A DNA stretch of 64,000 nucleotides from Ignavibacteriales bacterium. GTDB lineage: Bacteria; Bacteroidota; Ignavibacteria; Ignavibacteriales; Ignavibacteriaceae. Position numbers and translations under genes: made by a program. The stretch covers positions 620,001-684,000 of the forward strand of contig JADJMD010000012.1 in NCBI GenBank assembly GCA_016709765.1, read 5' to 3'. The stretch's first letter is position 1; the number at the start of each line of letters is the position of its first letter. The notes under the pieces were generated by a model, which saw only the letters and a list, made by a program, of their open reading frames with translations, ran no database searches and was not told the DNA's origin. Shown one piece after another: positions 54,147-63,645 of this stretch.

Positions 54147-56267
54147 CTATTTATTTTCCACAACTGGATTTGCTTTTATATCAGTGCCTAATCTCTGCAG
54201 ATAAGCAATTAATGCAATTATTTCTTTATCCGGCTCAGCAGGTACACCATTTTTTTGCAAATCAAGCGCAATGGTTTCTGCTTGTTTCATCAAATCATCG
54301 TTAGCCTGATTTTCATAACCTTCCGGATACGGTACACCGAGTGTTCTCATCACATCAATCTTTTTAGATGTTAACGAAATATCAAGTTGGTTTTCTATCA
54401 GCCAAGGATAGGGCGGCATAATTGAGCTCGGTGACATTGAGCGTGGATTTTCCATGTGCAGATAATGCCACAAGTTTGGATACTTTCCTCCTTCTCTGTG
54501 TAAATCAGGTCCGGTACGTTTTGATCCCCATAAAAATGGATGATCATAAACAAACTCACCAGCTTTTGAATATTCGCCGTATCTTTCAGTTTCGGATCTG
54601 AAAGGACGAACTAGCTGTGAATGACAACTATTGCAAGCCTCCCTTATGTAAATATCCCTGCCCTGCAGCTCAAGTGGTGTATAAGGTTTTACTGATGCAA
54701 TTGTAGGGATATTAGATTTGACTAAAAAAGTTGGAACAAATTCCACAATTCCGCCAATTAATATCACCACTAAAGACGCCAACAAAAAGTAAATAGGTTT
54801 ACCCTCCAACCAGCGATGTGAAATTTTTTCTTTTCCTTCTTTGTGCATTGGTGTAGCTTCGGCTTCTTCATTTGCAACTAATTTGCCTTGCAACATTGTT
54901 TTTGAAAGATTGTAAACCATCATTAACATTCCAACTAAATACAATGTACCACCAAAAGCTCTAATAATATACATTGGGATTATTTGAAGTGTTGTTTCCA
55001 AAAAGTTAGGATATTGCAACATTCCCATATCATTAAATTGTTTCCACATTAATGATTGAGCAACACCAGACCAATACATTGCTGAAGCATAGAAAACCAT
55101 TCCAAGAGTTCCAATCCAGAAATGTACGTTAGCCATCTTTTTAGAGTAGAGTTCCGTTTTAAATATTTTTGGAACCAACCAATAAAACATTCCTGCTGTT
55201 AAAAATCCGTTCCATCCAAGAGCACCAATATGTACGTGAGCTATAATCCAATCTGTAAAGTGAGCAAATGCGTTTACATTTTTTAGTGAAAGCATTGGAC
55301 CTTCAAATGTGGACATACCGTAGGCTGTTACAGCAACAACCATAAATTTTAATATTGGATCTTCTCTAACTCTATCCCAGGCACCTCGTAAAGTTAAAAG
55401 TCCGTTTATCATACCTCCCCAGGATGGAGCAATTAACATAATTGAAAAAACTGTTCCTAATGATTGTGCCCAATCAGGTAAAGCTGAGTAAAGTAGATGA
55501 TGTGGGCCAGCCCAGATATATAAAAATATCAACGCCCAAAAGTGTATGATTGAAAGTTTGTATGAATAAATTGGTCTGTTTGCGGCTTTGGGCAAGTAGT
55601 AATACATCAAACCGAGATAAGGGGTTGTTAAAAAGAATGCAACTGCATTATGACCATACCACCATTGAACTAAAGCATCCTGCACACCGGCGTACAATGA
55701 ATAACTTTTAAATAAACTTACGGGAATTTCAAAAGAGTTTACGATATGTAAAACAGCAACGGTAACCCAGGTAGCAAGATAAAACCAAATTGCAACATAA
55801 ATATGTTTCTCTCTTCTCTTGATTAATGTTCCTATCATATTGATACCGAACACCACCCAAATAAGAGTTATAGCAATATCAATAGGCCACTCAAGTTCAG
55901 CATATTCTTTGCTGGAAGTAAGACCAAGCGGAAGTGAAATTGCAGCGGCTACAATTATTAGTTGCCATCCCCAGAAATGGATTCTACTTAACAGCGTGCT
56001 GAACATTGGGGTTTTAAGTAGGCGTGGAAGCGAATAATAAATGCCTGCAAAAATCGCATTTCCAACAAAAGCAAAAATAACAGCATTGGTATGCAAGGGA
56101 CGAAGTCTTCCGAATGTTAAAAACGGAATACTGAAATTCAGATCAGGGGCAAAAAGCTGGCTTGCAATAAGCACACCAACCAACATACCCACAACACCGA
56201 AAACCAATGATGCTATAGTAAAGTCTCTTACGATTTTATTATCGTAACTGAACTTCTCTAACTGCAT
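54147..56267 (-). CDS. ccoNO: cbb3-type cytochrome c oxidase, fused subunits I and II (CcoNO)
   Basis: A 706-residue fusion. Residues 1-470 are CcoN with 12 or more membrane segments and the heme/CuB ligands: LRPLHTNAVIFAF, VQWWYGHNAVAFFLT and AHVHIGALGWNGF. A linker and helix (about 490-515, FLLASLVVILIGGIVEFVP) lead to CcoO with one heme c site, CNSCHSQLVRPF, followed by ETERYGEYSKAGEF and GPDLHREGGKYPN. It reduces oxygen to water with high affinity and pumps protons, so the cell can respire at low oxygen. Fusion of CcoN and CcoO is known from Bacteroidota. It is 27 bases from ccoS and 8 from ccoQ. Confidence 0.96.
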   Translation of the reverse strand: MQLEKFSYDNKIVRDFTIASLVFGVVGMLVGVLIASQLFAPDLNFSIPFLTFGRLRPLHTNAVIFAFVGNAIFAGIYYSLPRLLKTPMFSTLLSRIHFWGWQLIIVAAAISLPLGLTSSKEYAELEWPIDIAITLIWVVFGINMIGTLIKRREKHIYVAIWFYLATWVTVAVLHIVNSFEIPVSLFKSYSLYAGVQDALVQWWYGHNAVAFFLTTPYLGLMYYYLPKAANRPIYSYKLSIIHFWALIFLYIWAGPHHLLYSALPDWAQSLGTVFSIMLIAPSWGGMINGLLTLRGAWDRVREDPILKFMVVAVTAYGMSTFEGPMLSLKNVNAFAHFTDWIIAHVHIGALGWNGFLTAGMFYWLVPKIFKTELYSKKMANVHFWIGTLGMVFYASAMYWSGVAQSLMWKQFNDMGMLQYPNFLETTLQIIPMYIIRAFGGTLYLVGMLMMVYNLSKTMLQGKLVANEEAEATPMHKEGKEKISHRWLEGKPIYFLLASLVVILIGGIVEFVPTFLVKSNIPTIASVKPYTPLELQGRDIYIREACNSCHSQLVRPFRSETERYGEYSKAGEFVYDHPFLWGSKRTGPDLHREGGKYPNLWHYLHMENPRSMSPSSIMPPYPWLIENQLDISLTSKKIDVMRTLGVPYPEGYENQANDDLMKQAETIALDLQKNGVPAEPDKEIIALIAYLQRLGTDIKANPVVENK

Positions 56268-56294
56268 AGGGGCTCCTTTATTTGAAGTTGTAAG

Positions 56295-56501
56295 TTAATT
56301 ATCAAGTTTGTTCTCTTCTTTAATTTTTGTTTCTTTTACTATTTCTTTTTCTTTTTTTGATTTTTCATCTTCGAAAAGCACACGAACGGATGGAGTATAA
56401 GTATCAGAGTACTGCCCACTTTTTACACTCCACAAAAACGCGATTAAAAATCCTACAGCCACAAACAAACTAAATCCAATTAATACAACGATTACAGAGA
56501 T
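56295..56501 (-). CDS. ccoS: cbb3 oxidase assembly protein CcoS, apparent ATC start
   Basis: A 68-residue frame missed by usual start rules. The translation has the CcoS pattern: SVIVVLIGFSLFVAVGFLIA (one membrane helix), then FLWSVKSGQYSDTYTPSVRV and LFEDEK, then a Lys/Glu-rich tail. There is no ATG, GTG or TTG between the upstream in-frame stop and the conserved start of the family. The codon in the right place (56499-56501) is ATC, with AGAGG about 6 bases before it. It overlaps the ccoI stop by 10 bases and lies 27 bases before ccoNO, as expected. Either a rare ATC start is used or an ATG was misread as ATC. Confidence 0.82.
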   Translation of the reverse strand: MSVIVVLIGFSLFVAVGFLIAFLWSVKSGQYSDTYTPSVRVLFEDEKSKKEKEIVKETKIKEENKLDN

Positions 56502-58909
56502 AACAAACCTCTTTTTTTAGCAAAAAAATTCGTGGCTAAAGTTGCAACTAGTACAACACTAATTGAACTTACAGGCATTAGCAGTGCAGCAATTAAAGGA
56601 GATAACATTCCATTAATTGCAAAACTTAGCCCGACTAAATTATAAAAAAATGATATTAAAAAGTTTAGATGTATAATTTTTAAACTGGTTTTAGAAAATT
56701 TTAAAAATGTTGAAATATTCTTTAATTGCCCCGAATCAATTATTGCGTCGCAAGCAGGAGTAAAATTACTAACATCATCAGTTACTGAAATACCAACATC
56801 ACTCTGACTTAATGCACCGGCATCATTTAAGCCATCACCCACCATTAATACTTTGCTTTTATCCGATTGCAGTTGTTTGATAAAATTTAATTTGTCTTCA
56901 GGTGATTGTTTAAAATGAAGCTGTGATTCTGATTTAAATATTTTTAATAGATTGTCTTTTTCTCCATTGTTATCACCCGAAAGTAATGATAGCTGATATT
57001 CAGAAGATAGATTCTTTACAACTTTATCAATTCCCATTCGATATGAATTTGAAATTGTAAAATTGCCAACAACTTCAGAATTAATTGAAACATAAACTCT
57101 GGTTCTAATAACATCAACTTCAGTCTCAATTATTTTTAGATTAACAAAATCTGAAGAACCAATTTTGATAATATTTCCGTACACGACTCCTTCAATTCCT
57201 TTTCCTATCGGTTCATTAAATTTTGTAACAGGAAAAAAATCTGATCCATCAATTGAATCAAAGATTTTTTTACTTAATGGATGTGTGGAACTTCGCACTA
57301 AGGATTTTATACATTTTAATTCTGTAGTATTTAAAATTCTGCCAGTATAAATAATATCTGATTTTCCTGATTCTGTAATAGTTCCGGTTTTATCAAACAC
57401 AATAGAATTAATTTTTGCCATCATCTCAACAACGGAAGCATTTTTAAGATAAAATTTATTACGCCCAAAAATCCTCATTGTGTTGCCAAGAGTAAATGGA
57501 GTTGATAATGCAAGAGCGCATGGACAAGCAACTATCAAAACAGAAGTAAAAACGTTTATTGCAGTAAATGAACTTACAGATAACCAGAACGCAGCAGCCA
57601 CAAACGCTATTATTAAAATAACTATTGTAAAATATTTACTAACTGTGTTTGAAAAATTTGTAAACTCGCTTTCAGTTTTTTTATTGAAGGTATCATTATT
57701 CCAGAGTTGTGTTAAATAACTTTGCGATACTTCTTTAATAACTTCAAGCTCTATCAATCCGGATTTTTGTCTTCCGCCTGCGTAAATCATTTCTCCGCTA
57801 ACTTTATCAATTGGATGTGACTCACCAGAAACAAAACTATAATCAATTAATCCATCGCCATTCATTAAAATTGCATCTGCAGGAACAATTTCATTTTGTC
57901 TGATTATGATTCTATTCCCAACCATCAAATTTGCAACAGGAATCGATTTTTCAATTTCGTTTTGTTTGATTATAACTGAGAGTGGGAAATATGCTTTGTA
58001 ATCGCGTTCAAAATTCATTGCATCATAAGTTTTCTCCTGCAATATTTTTCCGATTAGGAGAAAAAATACCAATCCGGCTAATGAATCAAAATATCCAGCT
58101 TGATTAAGAATAAGCAACTCGTAAACACTGCGAAGAAATAAAACCAATATTCCCAACGATAATGGAACATCTATATTAATTATTTTTTTACGCAAGCCTT
58201 TGTATGCTGACACGAAATAATCAGAAGCAGAATAGAAAAAGACGGGTAGTGATAGAATAAGATTTAAATAATTAAAAAATGATTTTAATAAACTATCAGC
58301 GGTAGTGATTGAAAAATATTCAGGAAAGCTGAACATCATAATATTGCCAAAACAAAATCCAGCAACACCAACTTTATAATAAAGACTTTTATTGGATTTA
58401 GTTTCTATTTTCTTTTCGGCCGTATCAAGGTTTATCTGCGGTTCATATCCAATTGAAGAAATTAAAACAACAACTTCTTTCAAAGAGATTTTTTCATGTA
58501 AATATTTTACACTTAATTCTTTACGAACAAAGTTTACTGTAGAACTTGTAATTGCGGGGTTTAATTTAAAAAGATTCTCCAATAGCCATATACAGGAACT
58601 GCAATGCATTTGAGGAATGAAGAAAGTGATTTTAGAAATTTTCTCATCACTAAAATCTAAAAGTTTAGTAATGGTTAATGTGTCATCTAAGTAATCAAAC
58701 CTTTTAGATTCAAAATTCTTAGGTGAAATTCCGGGATTTTCTTGAAAATTGTAGTAAATACAAAGTTCACCTTGATTTAGAATTTCATAAACAGTTTTAC
58801 AACCAGAGCAGCAAAAATACTTTTCTTCAATCGCAATGGATTCATCCTTACAAATATCTCCACAATGATAGCAGATAATTTGATTTTTTGTTTTTAATTC
58901 AGTTGCCAT
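56492..58909 (-). CDS. ccoI: CcoI/FixI-type copper-transporting P1B ATPase
   Basis: An 805-residue heavy-metal P-type ATPase that supplies copper to cbb3 oxidase. It opens with a Cys-rich metal-binding domain (CYHCGDICKD, CCSGCKTVYE; residues 14-45), then an HMA domain with CSSC (about 102-105), eight membrane helices, the actuator (VSGESHPI), the copper signature CPC in LIVACPCALALSTPF, the phosphorylation site DKTGTITESG and the hinge GDGLNDAGALSQSDVG. It is the first gene of the oxidase operon; the 236-base gap to the exonuclease should hold its promoter. Confidence 0.95.
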   Translation of the reverse strand: MATELKTKNQIICYHCGDICKDESIAIEEKYFCCSGCKTVYEILNQGELCIYYNFQENPGISPKNFESKRFDYLDDTLTITKLLDFSDEKISKITFFIPQMHCSSCIWLLENLFKLNPAITSSTVNFVRKELSVKYLHEKISLKEVVVLISSIGYEPQINLDTAEKKIETKSNKSLYYKVGVAGFCFGNIMMFSFPEYFSITTADSLLKSFFNYLNLILSLPVFFYSASDYFVSAYKGLRKKIINIDVPLSLGILVLFLRSVYELLILNQAGYFDSLAGLVFFLLIGKILQEKTYDAMNFERDYKAYFPLSVIIKQNEIEKSIPVANLMVGNRIIIRQNEIVPADAILMNGDGLIDYSFVSGESHPIDKVSGEMIYAGGRQKSGLIELEVIKEVSQSYLTQLWNNDTFNKKTESEFTNFSNTVSKYFTIVILIIAFVAAAFWLSVSSFTAINVFTSVLIVACPCALALSTPFTLGNTMRIFGRNKFYLKNASVVEMMAKINSIVFDKTGTITESGKSDIIYTGRILNTTELKCIKSLVRSSTHPLSKKIFDSIDGSDFFPVTKFNEPIGKGIEGVVYGNIIKIGSSDFVNLKIIETEVDVIRTRVYVSINSEVVGNFTISNSYRMGIDKVVKNLSSEYQLSLLSGDNNGEKDNLLKIFKSESQLHFKQSPEDKLNFIKQLQSDKSKVLMVGDGLNDAGALSQSDVGISVTDDVSNFTPACDAIIDSGQLKNISTFLKFSKTSLKIIHLNFLISFFYNLVGLSFAINGMLSPLIAALLMPVSSISVVLVATLATNFFAKKRGLLSL

Positions 58910-59145
58910 AAAACGAAGTAGTAAAACAGTTTAAATTCTTAATCGGACAATAATTGCTTGAAATTACGTGCCAAATATAAACTATTTAAAAAGACTTTTT
59001 TCAATCAAAACTAATCAAAAAAAATAATTGAGTTCTATGATTTGAAACTATCGAAAAGAATTTCTTCTCAAACGAGAGAACGAAGAAGTTGGATTATGTA
59101 AAATTAGTGGCGTCCACTTTGTCTCAGTTTTCTATTTTAGGATTT

Positions 59146-59829
59146 TTACCTCAAAAACTCTTCCCAAATCTTAAACAACTGATAAGTTGCATAAATATCT
59201 TTAGAACAATATACAGCTATGTCTTTTATCCGCCCGGCTTCATAAAGAGTTTTTACTTCCATTCCGGAAATGTCTTTTGCTTTTGGAGATTCGATTCCAA
59301 ATGCATTGCAGTAAAAATCCAGATTAAACTTTCTTGTAGTGCTGTAAAATGTAAATTGCTCAAGAAGATCGATGTGAATGTCACCGTATCGGTAGCCCAT
59401 TAAATTTTTTGTCACCTTTACACCCAGCATAGCGGAACGCATCATTAAAAACGGAATATCAAAATTTCTTCCGTTAAATGTCACAAACTGATCAATGTAA
59501 TGTGCAAGCCGCCAGAAGGATTCGAGCATTTCTTTTTCAGGTAAACCTTTGTATTGCACATTGGTATTTTCAGAATTCCATTCTTCAGGCTTTTCAGATT
59601 CGTAGTAAACATAGGATTTTTCTTTTTCTACATCATACATTCCAATTGCGATACATTTTGCAGTAAAAGGATAAAGCGATGTGTAACGAATTGCTTCATC
59701 GCGCATAGACTCTTTTTTGGCGGGATCAATTTCTTTATCTGCATACTTTAGCAGATATTCACGTTGGCTTTCGGAAAGAGATTCAAAAGGATAAGAACAA
59801 GTTTCAATATCAAAAATTAGTTTGCGCAT
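59146..59829 (-). CDS. DnaQ/PolB-like 3'-5' exonuclease
   Basis: A 227-residue RNase-H-fold exonuclease. Motif I is FDIET with Asp7 and Glu9, motif II lies in VTFNGRNFDIPFLMMR, and motif III is YCSKDIYATYQL near the C-terminus, so the DEDD-type metal ligands are present. This fits the predicted 3'-5' exonucleases related to PolB proofreading domains, stand-alone and without a polymerase part. The substrate in vivo is unknown. A strong GGGAGG ribosome-binding site precedes the ATG. Its 3' side faces the gap before ccoI. Confidence 0.9.
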   Translation of the reverse strand: MRKLIFDIETCSYPFESLSESQREYLLKYADKEIDPAKKESMRDEAIRYTSLYPFTAKCIAIGMYDVEKEKSYVYYESEKPEEWNSENTNVQYKGLPEKEMLESFWRLAHYIDQFVTFNGRNFDIPFLMMRSAMLGVKVTKNLMGYRYGDIHIDLLEQFTFYSTTRKFNLDFYCNAFGIESPKAKDISGMEVKTLYEAGRIKDIAVYCSKDIYATYQLFKIWEEFLR

Positions 59830-59915
59830 TTTAACCTCCCAATAATGATGAACAATAATATTTTTATTTTGAATTAAAGATTACTTCACTCGAAGACTTG
59901 TTCGCAATAACTTCT

Positions 59916-60359
59916 TTATGTAATAATCTGTACCTCTGGTTCAGACTTTTTAATCTTTTCAATAAACTCTTCAGTAAGTGGTGTTGATTTTCTTGTTTTA
60001 GGATCAACAAAAACAACAACACCTTTTCCATCCACAATAATTTCTCCAGATTTCTTTCTAATAATCAAATGATCGTAACCAAAAGATGAATTTTTTATAT
60101 AAGAAACTCTCGAATAAACATCCAATTCATCATCATAAAATGAATGCCCAAGGTAATTTATTTCATTTCTTACCATAAAAAATAATTTACCGTCAGAAAA
60201 TATTCCACCTTCAGGCATCAATCCTGCTTCTTTAACATATTCTAACCTGGCATGTTCAAAATAATTTATATAAACTGCGTTATTGCATACACCTAACATA
60301 TCAACTTCGTGGAATCGGACTTTAACTGTAGTTTTATGCGTAAAATCTTTTACATCCAT
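59916..60359 (-). CDS. Acyl-CoA thioesterase, hot-dog fold
   Basis: A 147-residue YbgC/FcbC-like thioesterase. The active-site helix is VRFHEVDMLGVCNNAVYINY (residues 14-33), with NAVYINYFEHARLEY as in the family. The usual Asp in the first motif position appears as Glu/Asp (HEVD). Substrate unknown. It shares its first base with the last base of the threonine aldolase gene, so the two are translated as a pair. A paralogue is at 15437-15847. Confidence 0.87.
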   Translation of the reverse strand: MDVKDFTHKTTVKVRFHEVDMLGVCNNAVYINYFEHARLEYVKEAGLMPEGGIFSDGKLFFMVRNEINYLGHSFYDDELDVYSRVSYIKNSSFGYDHLIIRKKSGEIIVDGKGVVVFVDPKTRKSTPLTEEFIEKIKKSEPEVQIIT

Positions 60360-61381
60360 TAACTAAAAACCTCATCGATTATTTGTGCAGCCTTTTTTAT
60401 ATCATCAAATGAAACATCCAAATGTGTAATAGCACGAATCAAATCAATCTTACCTACTGAAACAAGTAGACCTTTTCCTTTACAACGCTTCAATCCTTCA
60501 TCAACAGAAATGGTTTTTGGATTAAACAATAAAATATTTGTCTGAACTGCTTCCATATCTATCTCTAGATTTGGATTTGCATTAATTCGTTCAGCTAGAT
60601 ATTTAGCTTTTTCGTGATCTTCCTTTAATCGCTCAATATTATTTTGAATTGCATACAAACCGGCAGCAGCAAGAATTCCAACTTGCCTCATTCCCCCGCC
60701 CCAGGCTTTACGAACCCGAAATGCTTCATTAATAAAATCCCTTGATCCCGCAATTATAGAACCAACCGGTGCGCCAAGAGCTTTTGAAAGGCAGCAAGAA
60801 ATCGAATCAAAATGTGATGCATATTCTTTTGCAGTAATTCCTGTTGCAACAGATGCATTCCAAATTCTTGCACCATCAAGATGGTAAAAGAGATTGTATT
60901 TTTTAGCAAGATTTTTCAATGAAACAATATTTTCGATCGGCCAGATTGTTCCGCCACCACGATTGTGAGTGTTTTCAACTTCTATAACTTTTGTTCGCGG
61001 CATATAATATGCAGATGTGGGTCGAATGATTGGTTCAACTTGTTCCGGAGTAATAATTCCGTGTTTACCCTCAATCGGAAATAATTGTATTCCACTTAAT
61101 GCTGCCGGCGAACCTGACTCATAATTAAAAATGTGCGCATCGCGCTCACATATAACTTCATCACCGGGATTTGTTAAAACATTTAAACAAATCTGGTTTC
61201 CCATCACTCCGCTTGGAACATATAAAGCAGCTTCTTTTCCTAAAAGCTCGGCTGCATATTCTTCAAGCTTATTTACGGATGGATCTTCTTTAAATACATC
61301 GTCACCAACTTCAGCATTATACATTGCTTTACGCATTGCATCAGATGGGCGTGTAACTGTGTCGCTTCTTAGGTCAATCAT
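60359..61381 (-). CDS. Low-specificity L-threonine aldolase
   Basis: A 340-residue PLP enzyme of the beta-eliminating-lyase family, which splits L-threonine or L-allo-threonine to glycine and acetaldehyde. It has the family start IDLRSDTVTRPSDAMRKAM, then VGDDVFKEDPSVNKLEEYAA, ENTHNRGGGTIWP, HLDGARIWNASVA and the PLP lysine in CLSKALGAPVGS. Length is normal. It runs 8 bases after lnt and touches the thioesterase. Confidence 0.94.
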   Translation of the reverse strand: MIDLRSDTVTRPSDAMRKAMYNAEVGDDVFKEDPSVNKLEEYAAELLGKEAALYVPSGVMGNQICLNVLTNPGDEVICERDAHIFNYESGSPAALSGIQLFPIEGKHGIITPEQVEPIIRPTSAYYMPRTKVIEVENTHNRGGGTIWPIENIVSLKNLAKKYNLFYHLDGARIWNASVATGITAKEYASHFDSISCCLSKALGAPVGSIIAGSRDFINEAFRVRKAWGGGMRQVGILAAAGLYAIQNNIERLKEDHEKAKYLAERINANPNLEIDMEAVQTNILLFNPKTISVDEGLKRCKGKGLLVSVGKIDLIRAITHLDVSFDDIKKAAQIIDEVFS

Positions 61382-61389
61382 ATATTATT

Positions 61390-63036
61390 CTATAATTTAA
61401 ATTTTTTCTTCATCCAAATTAAAATGTTAATCCCAAATATCCACAATGAAAATGCGGAAGATAATATTGGAATGATTAGTGGATTTTTAGTGTAAAATGT
61501 TTTTTCATTATTTAAAGGAACATCAACAACTAAATGCGTTCTGGTAAACATTTCTGTTTCAACTTCTGTAACACCGAATTTATTTATCAAACAACTAATA
61601 CCGCCATTGGCACAACGAACAACCGCTCTCCTGTTTTCAACAGCACGTAAGTTTGCAAATTCTTTGTGTTGATACGGTCCGCTAAGTTTTCCATACCAAC
61701 TATCGTTTGTAAGTACAGTTAAAAATTGTGCGCCACGATCTACAAAATAATTTGGGAAAGTTGGAAATACGGATTCATAACAAACTAATCCGCCAATTTT
61801 TATTGTATCATTGCTAGATACAAATTTGAATACGGTTGTGTCCTGTCCAACATTCCATCCGCTAATACCAACACCCCACTTTAATAAATCACCAAGGAAC
61901 GGAATCTGATCAACAAAAGGTGTATGCTCACCGAGTGGTACTAATTGCATTTTTCCGTACCGCTGAATTTCAAAAGTATTTGGTTGCAACATTAAAATTG
62001 AATTGTAAGTTGCATAATGATACTTACCCGTCTCGCTGTACTTTGAATTACGTGGAGCTTCTTTTTCATAAATACGATAATCCGGCATTCCTGTTAAGAG
62101 TGGAATATTGTTTTTGTTTAGGAAAGAATAAATGGTATCAAGCTCGGATTGATACGTGCCTGATAAAAGATAAATAGGTAAAGCTGTTTCTGGCCAAAGA
62201 ATTATTTGCGCTCCTTCATCAACACATTTTTGAGAAAGCTGCAGATTATTATTTAATATTTCATTTAAACCACCAAGCTCCCATTTATTCCAGGGATCAA
62301 GATTCGGCTGAATAATACCTACACGTACTTTTTTCTCATTATTATTTAAAGTTGAAATTCTAGCATAACCGTAAATGAGCACAAGGATAAAAATCAATCC
62401 TGCGATTGAAAGATTTATCAGCCAAACCTTTAAATTTTCCTTAAAAGATTTTAATCCCTTGTATATAAAAATATTAATCCACAAAACAACAAAGGATAAT
62501 CCAAACGCACCAATAATATCTGCTAATTGAATAAATGCTGTAAACTTTGCAAGCCCATGCCCAATGGTTAACCAAGGAAATTTTAAATCTGTAAGCGTAA
62601 GTAGATATTCACCTGTAACCCAAAAGAATGGGAAGAAATAGAGAGATAAATCTTTTTTAAAAACTTTTTTTGATAAGAAATACAAAGTTGAGTTGATCAG
62701 CATAACGCAAGGTAAAAAGAAAACTAATACTGTTCCGCTTAACATTAAAAATGGATCAGATTCTTTCTGCCAGCTTCCAACCCAAAAAACGGTGATTAAG
62801 CTCATTACAAAAAAAGTTAAGTAGGATGCTGAATTAACTTTTAGTAACATTTGTTTTTTTGTTATCACAAAAAAGTAAGGGACGAATGCAACAAAAATAA
62901 ATAGTGTAAAGGGAAATGGGAATGGTGTAAATGAAATTCCAAAAAGAATTCCTGATAAAATTAATAGCAGTTTGTTTTTTCTTATTTCTTTTTTCTGTTC
63001 TAAAGATAATTCTAGTTTCTTAAAAGGTAATTTCAA
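61390..63036 (-). CDS. lnt: Apolipoprotein N-acyltransferase
   Basis: A 548-residue inner-membrane enzyme that adds the third acyl chain to lipoproteins. There are about seven N-terminal membrane segments (20-240), a periplasmic nitrilase-like domain (about 245-510) with the Glu in LWPETALPIYLL, the Lys in GKMQLVPLGEHTPF and the Cys in GGLVCYESVFP, and a last membrane helix near 525. These are the Glu-Lys-Cys catalytic residues. It overlaps the DedA gene by 4 bases. Confidence 0.95.
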   Translation of the reverse strand: MKLPFKKLELSLEQKKEIRKNKLLLILSGILFGISFTPFPFPFTLFIFVAFVPYFFVITKKQMLLKVNSASYLTFFVMSLITVFWVGSWQKESDPFLMLSGTVLVFFLPCVMLINSTLYFLSKKVFKKDLSLYFFPFFWVTGEYLLTLTDLKFPWLTIGHGLAKFTAFIQLADIIGAFGLSFVVLWINIFIYKGLKSFKENLKVWLINLSIAGLIFILVLIYGYARISTLNNNEKKVRVGIIQPNLDPWNKWELGGLNEILNNNLQLSQKCVDEGAQIILWPETALPIYLLSGTYQSELDTIYSFLNKNNIPLLTGMPDYRIYEKEAPRNSKYSETGKYHYATYNSILMLQPNTFEIQRYGKMQLVPLGEHTPFVDQIPFLGDLLKWGVGISGWNVGQDTTVFKFVSSNDTIKIGGLVCYESVFPTFPNYFVDRGAQFLTVLTNDSWYGKLSGPYQHKEFANLRAVENRRAVVRCANGGISCLINKFGVTEVETEMFTRTHLVVDVPLNNEKTFYTKNPLIIPILSSAFSLWIFGINILIWMKKKFKL

Positions 63037-63644
63037 ATTTGTGTTTTTCTTTTTTTGATGAAATATCGAACCACAAAAAACAGCACTACAATTAAGGTAA
63101 CAACTAAAATTATATTGCTGTAGGTTTTAAGATAACTGTCTATCAAATCGATATTTTTTCCAAAAGCAATACCTAAATAAATTAGAATTGCGTTCCAAAC
63201 TGCCGAACTGATTAAACTGAGTATGGAGGTTTTATTAACATTTAGTCTACTCATTCCAGCAAAAAATGAAATTACGGCTCGTGTACCAGGTAAAAATCTA
63301 TTAGCAACAATTAGATAATATCCGTATTTGCGAAAAGAATTTTCAACTTTCTCAAACGATTGAACAGTAATGAATTTTAATTTGCCTGAGTGAATTAATC
63401 TTTTATCAAACTGCCAGCCTATTATAAATGCTGTTAGGAAACCTAATAGACTTCCAGAAGTTGCAAATAGAAATAATGGAATAAAATGTAATGAACCCGT
63501 TGCAACTAATGAACCACCAATTACAACTACCATATCACTGGGAGAAGGTGGAAATAAATTTTCTATATATGCAAAGAAAAATATTGTAAGATAAATCCAG
63601 AACGGGGACATATTAGATATCTGGGCTAGAATTGTTTCAAACAT
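63033..63644 (-). CDS. DedA-family membrane protein
   Basis: A 203-residue protein with the DedA/SNARE-associated pattern: AYIENLFPPSPSDMVVV (N-terminal re-entrant motif), a central GYYLIVANRFLPGTRAVISFFAGMS (read in two parts), and C-terminal helices ending in a basic tail. Members act as lipid scramblases or flippases, possibly recycling undecaprenyl phosphate. It lies 1 base from the ispF stop and overlaps lnt by 4 bases. Confidence 0.9.
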   Translation of the reverse strand: MFETILAQISNMSPFWIYLTIFFFAYIENLFPPSPSDMVVVIGGSLVATGSLHFIPLFLFATSGSLLGFLTAFIIGWQFDKRLIHSGKLKFITVQSFEKVENSFRKYGYYLIVANRFLPGTRAVISFFAGMSRLNVNKTSILSLISSAVWNAILIYLGIAFGKNIDLIDSYLKTYSNIILVVTLIVVLFFVVRYFIKKRKTQI

Positions 63645-63645
63645 C

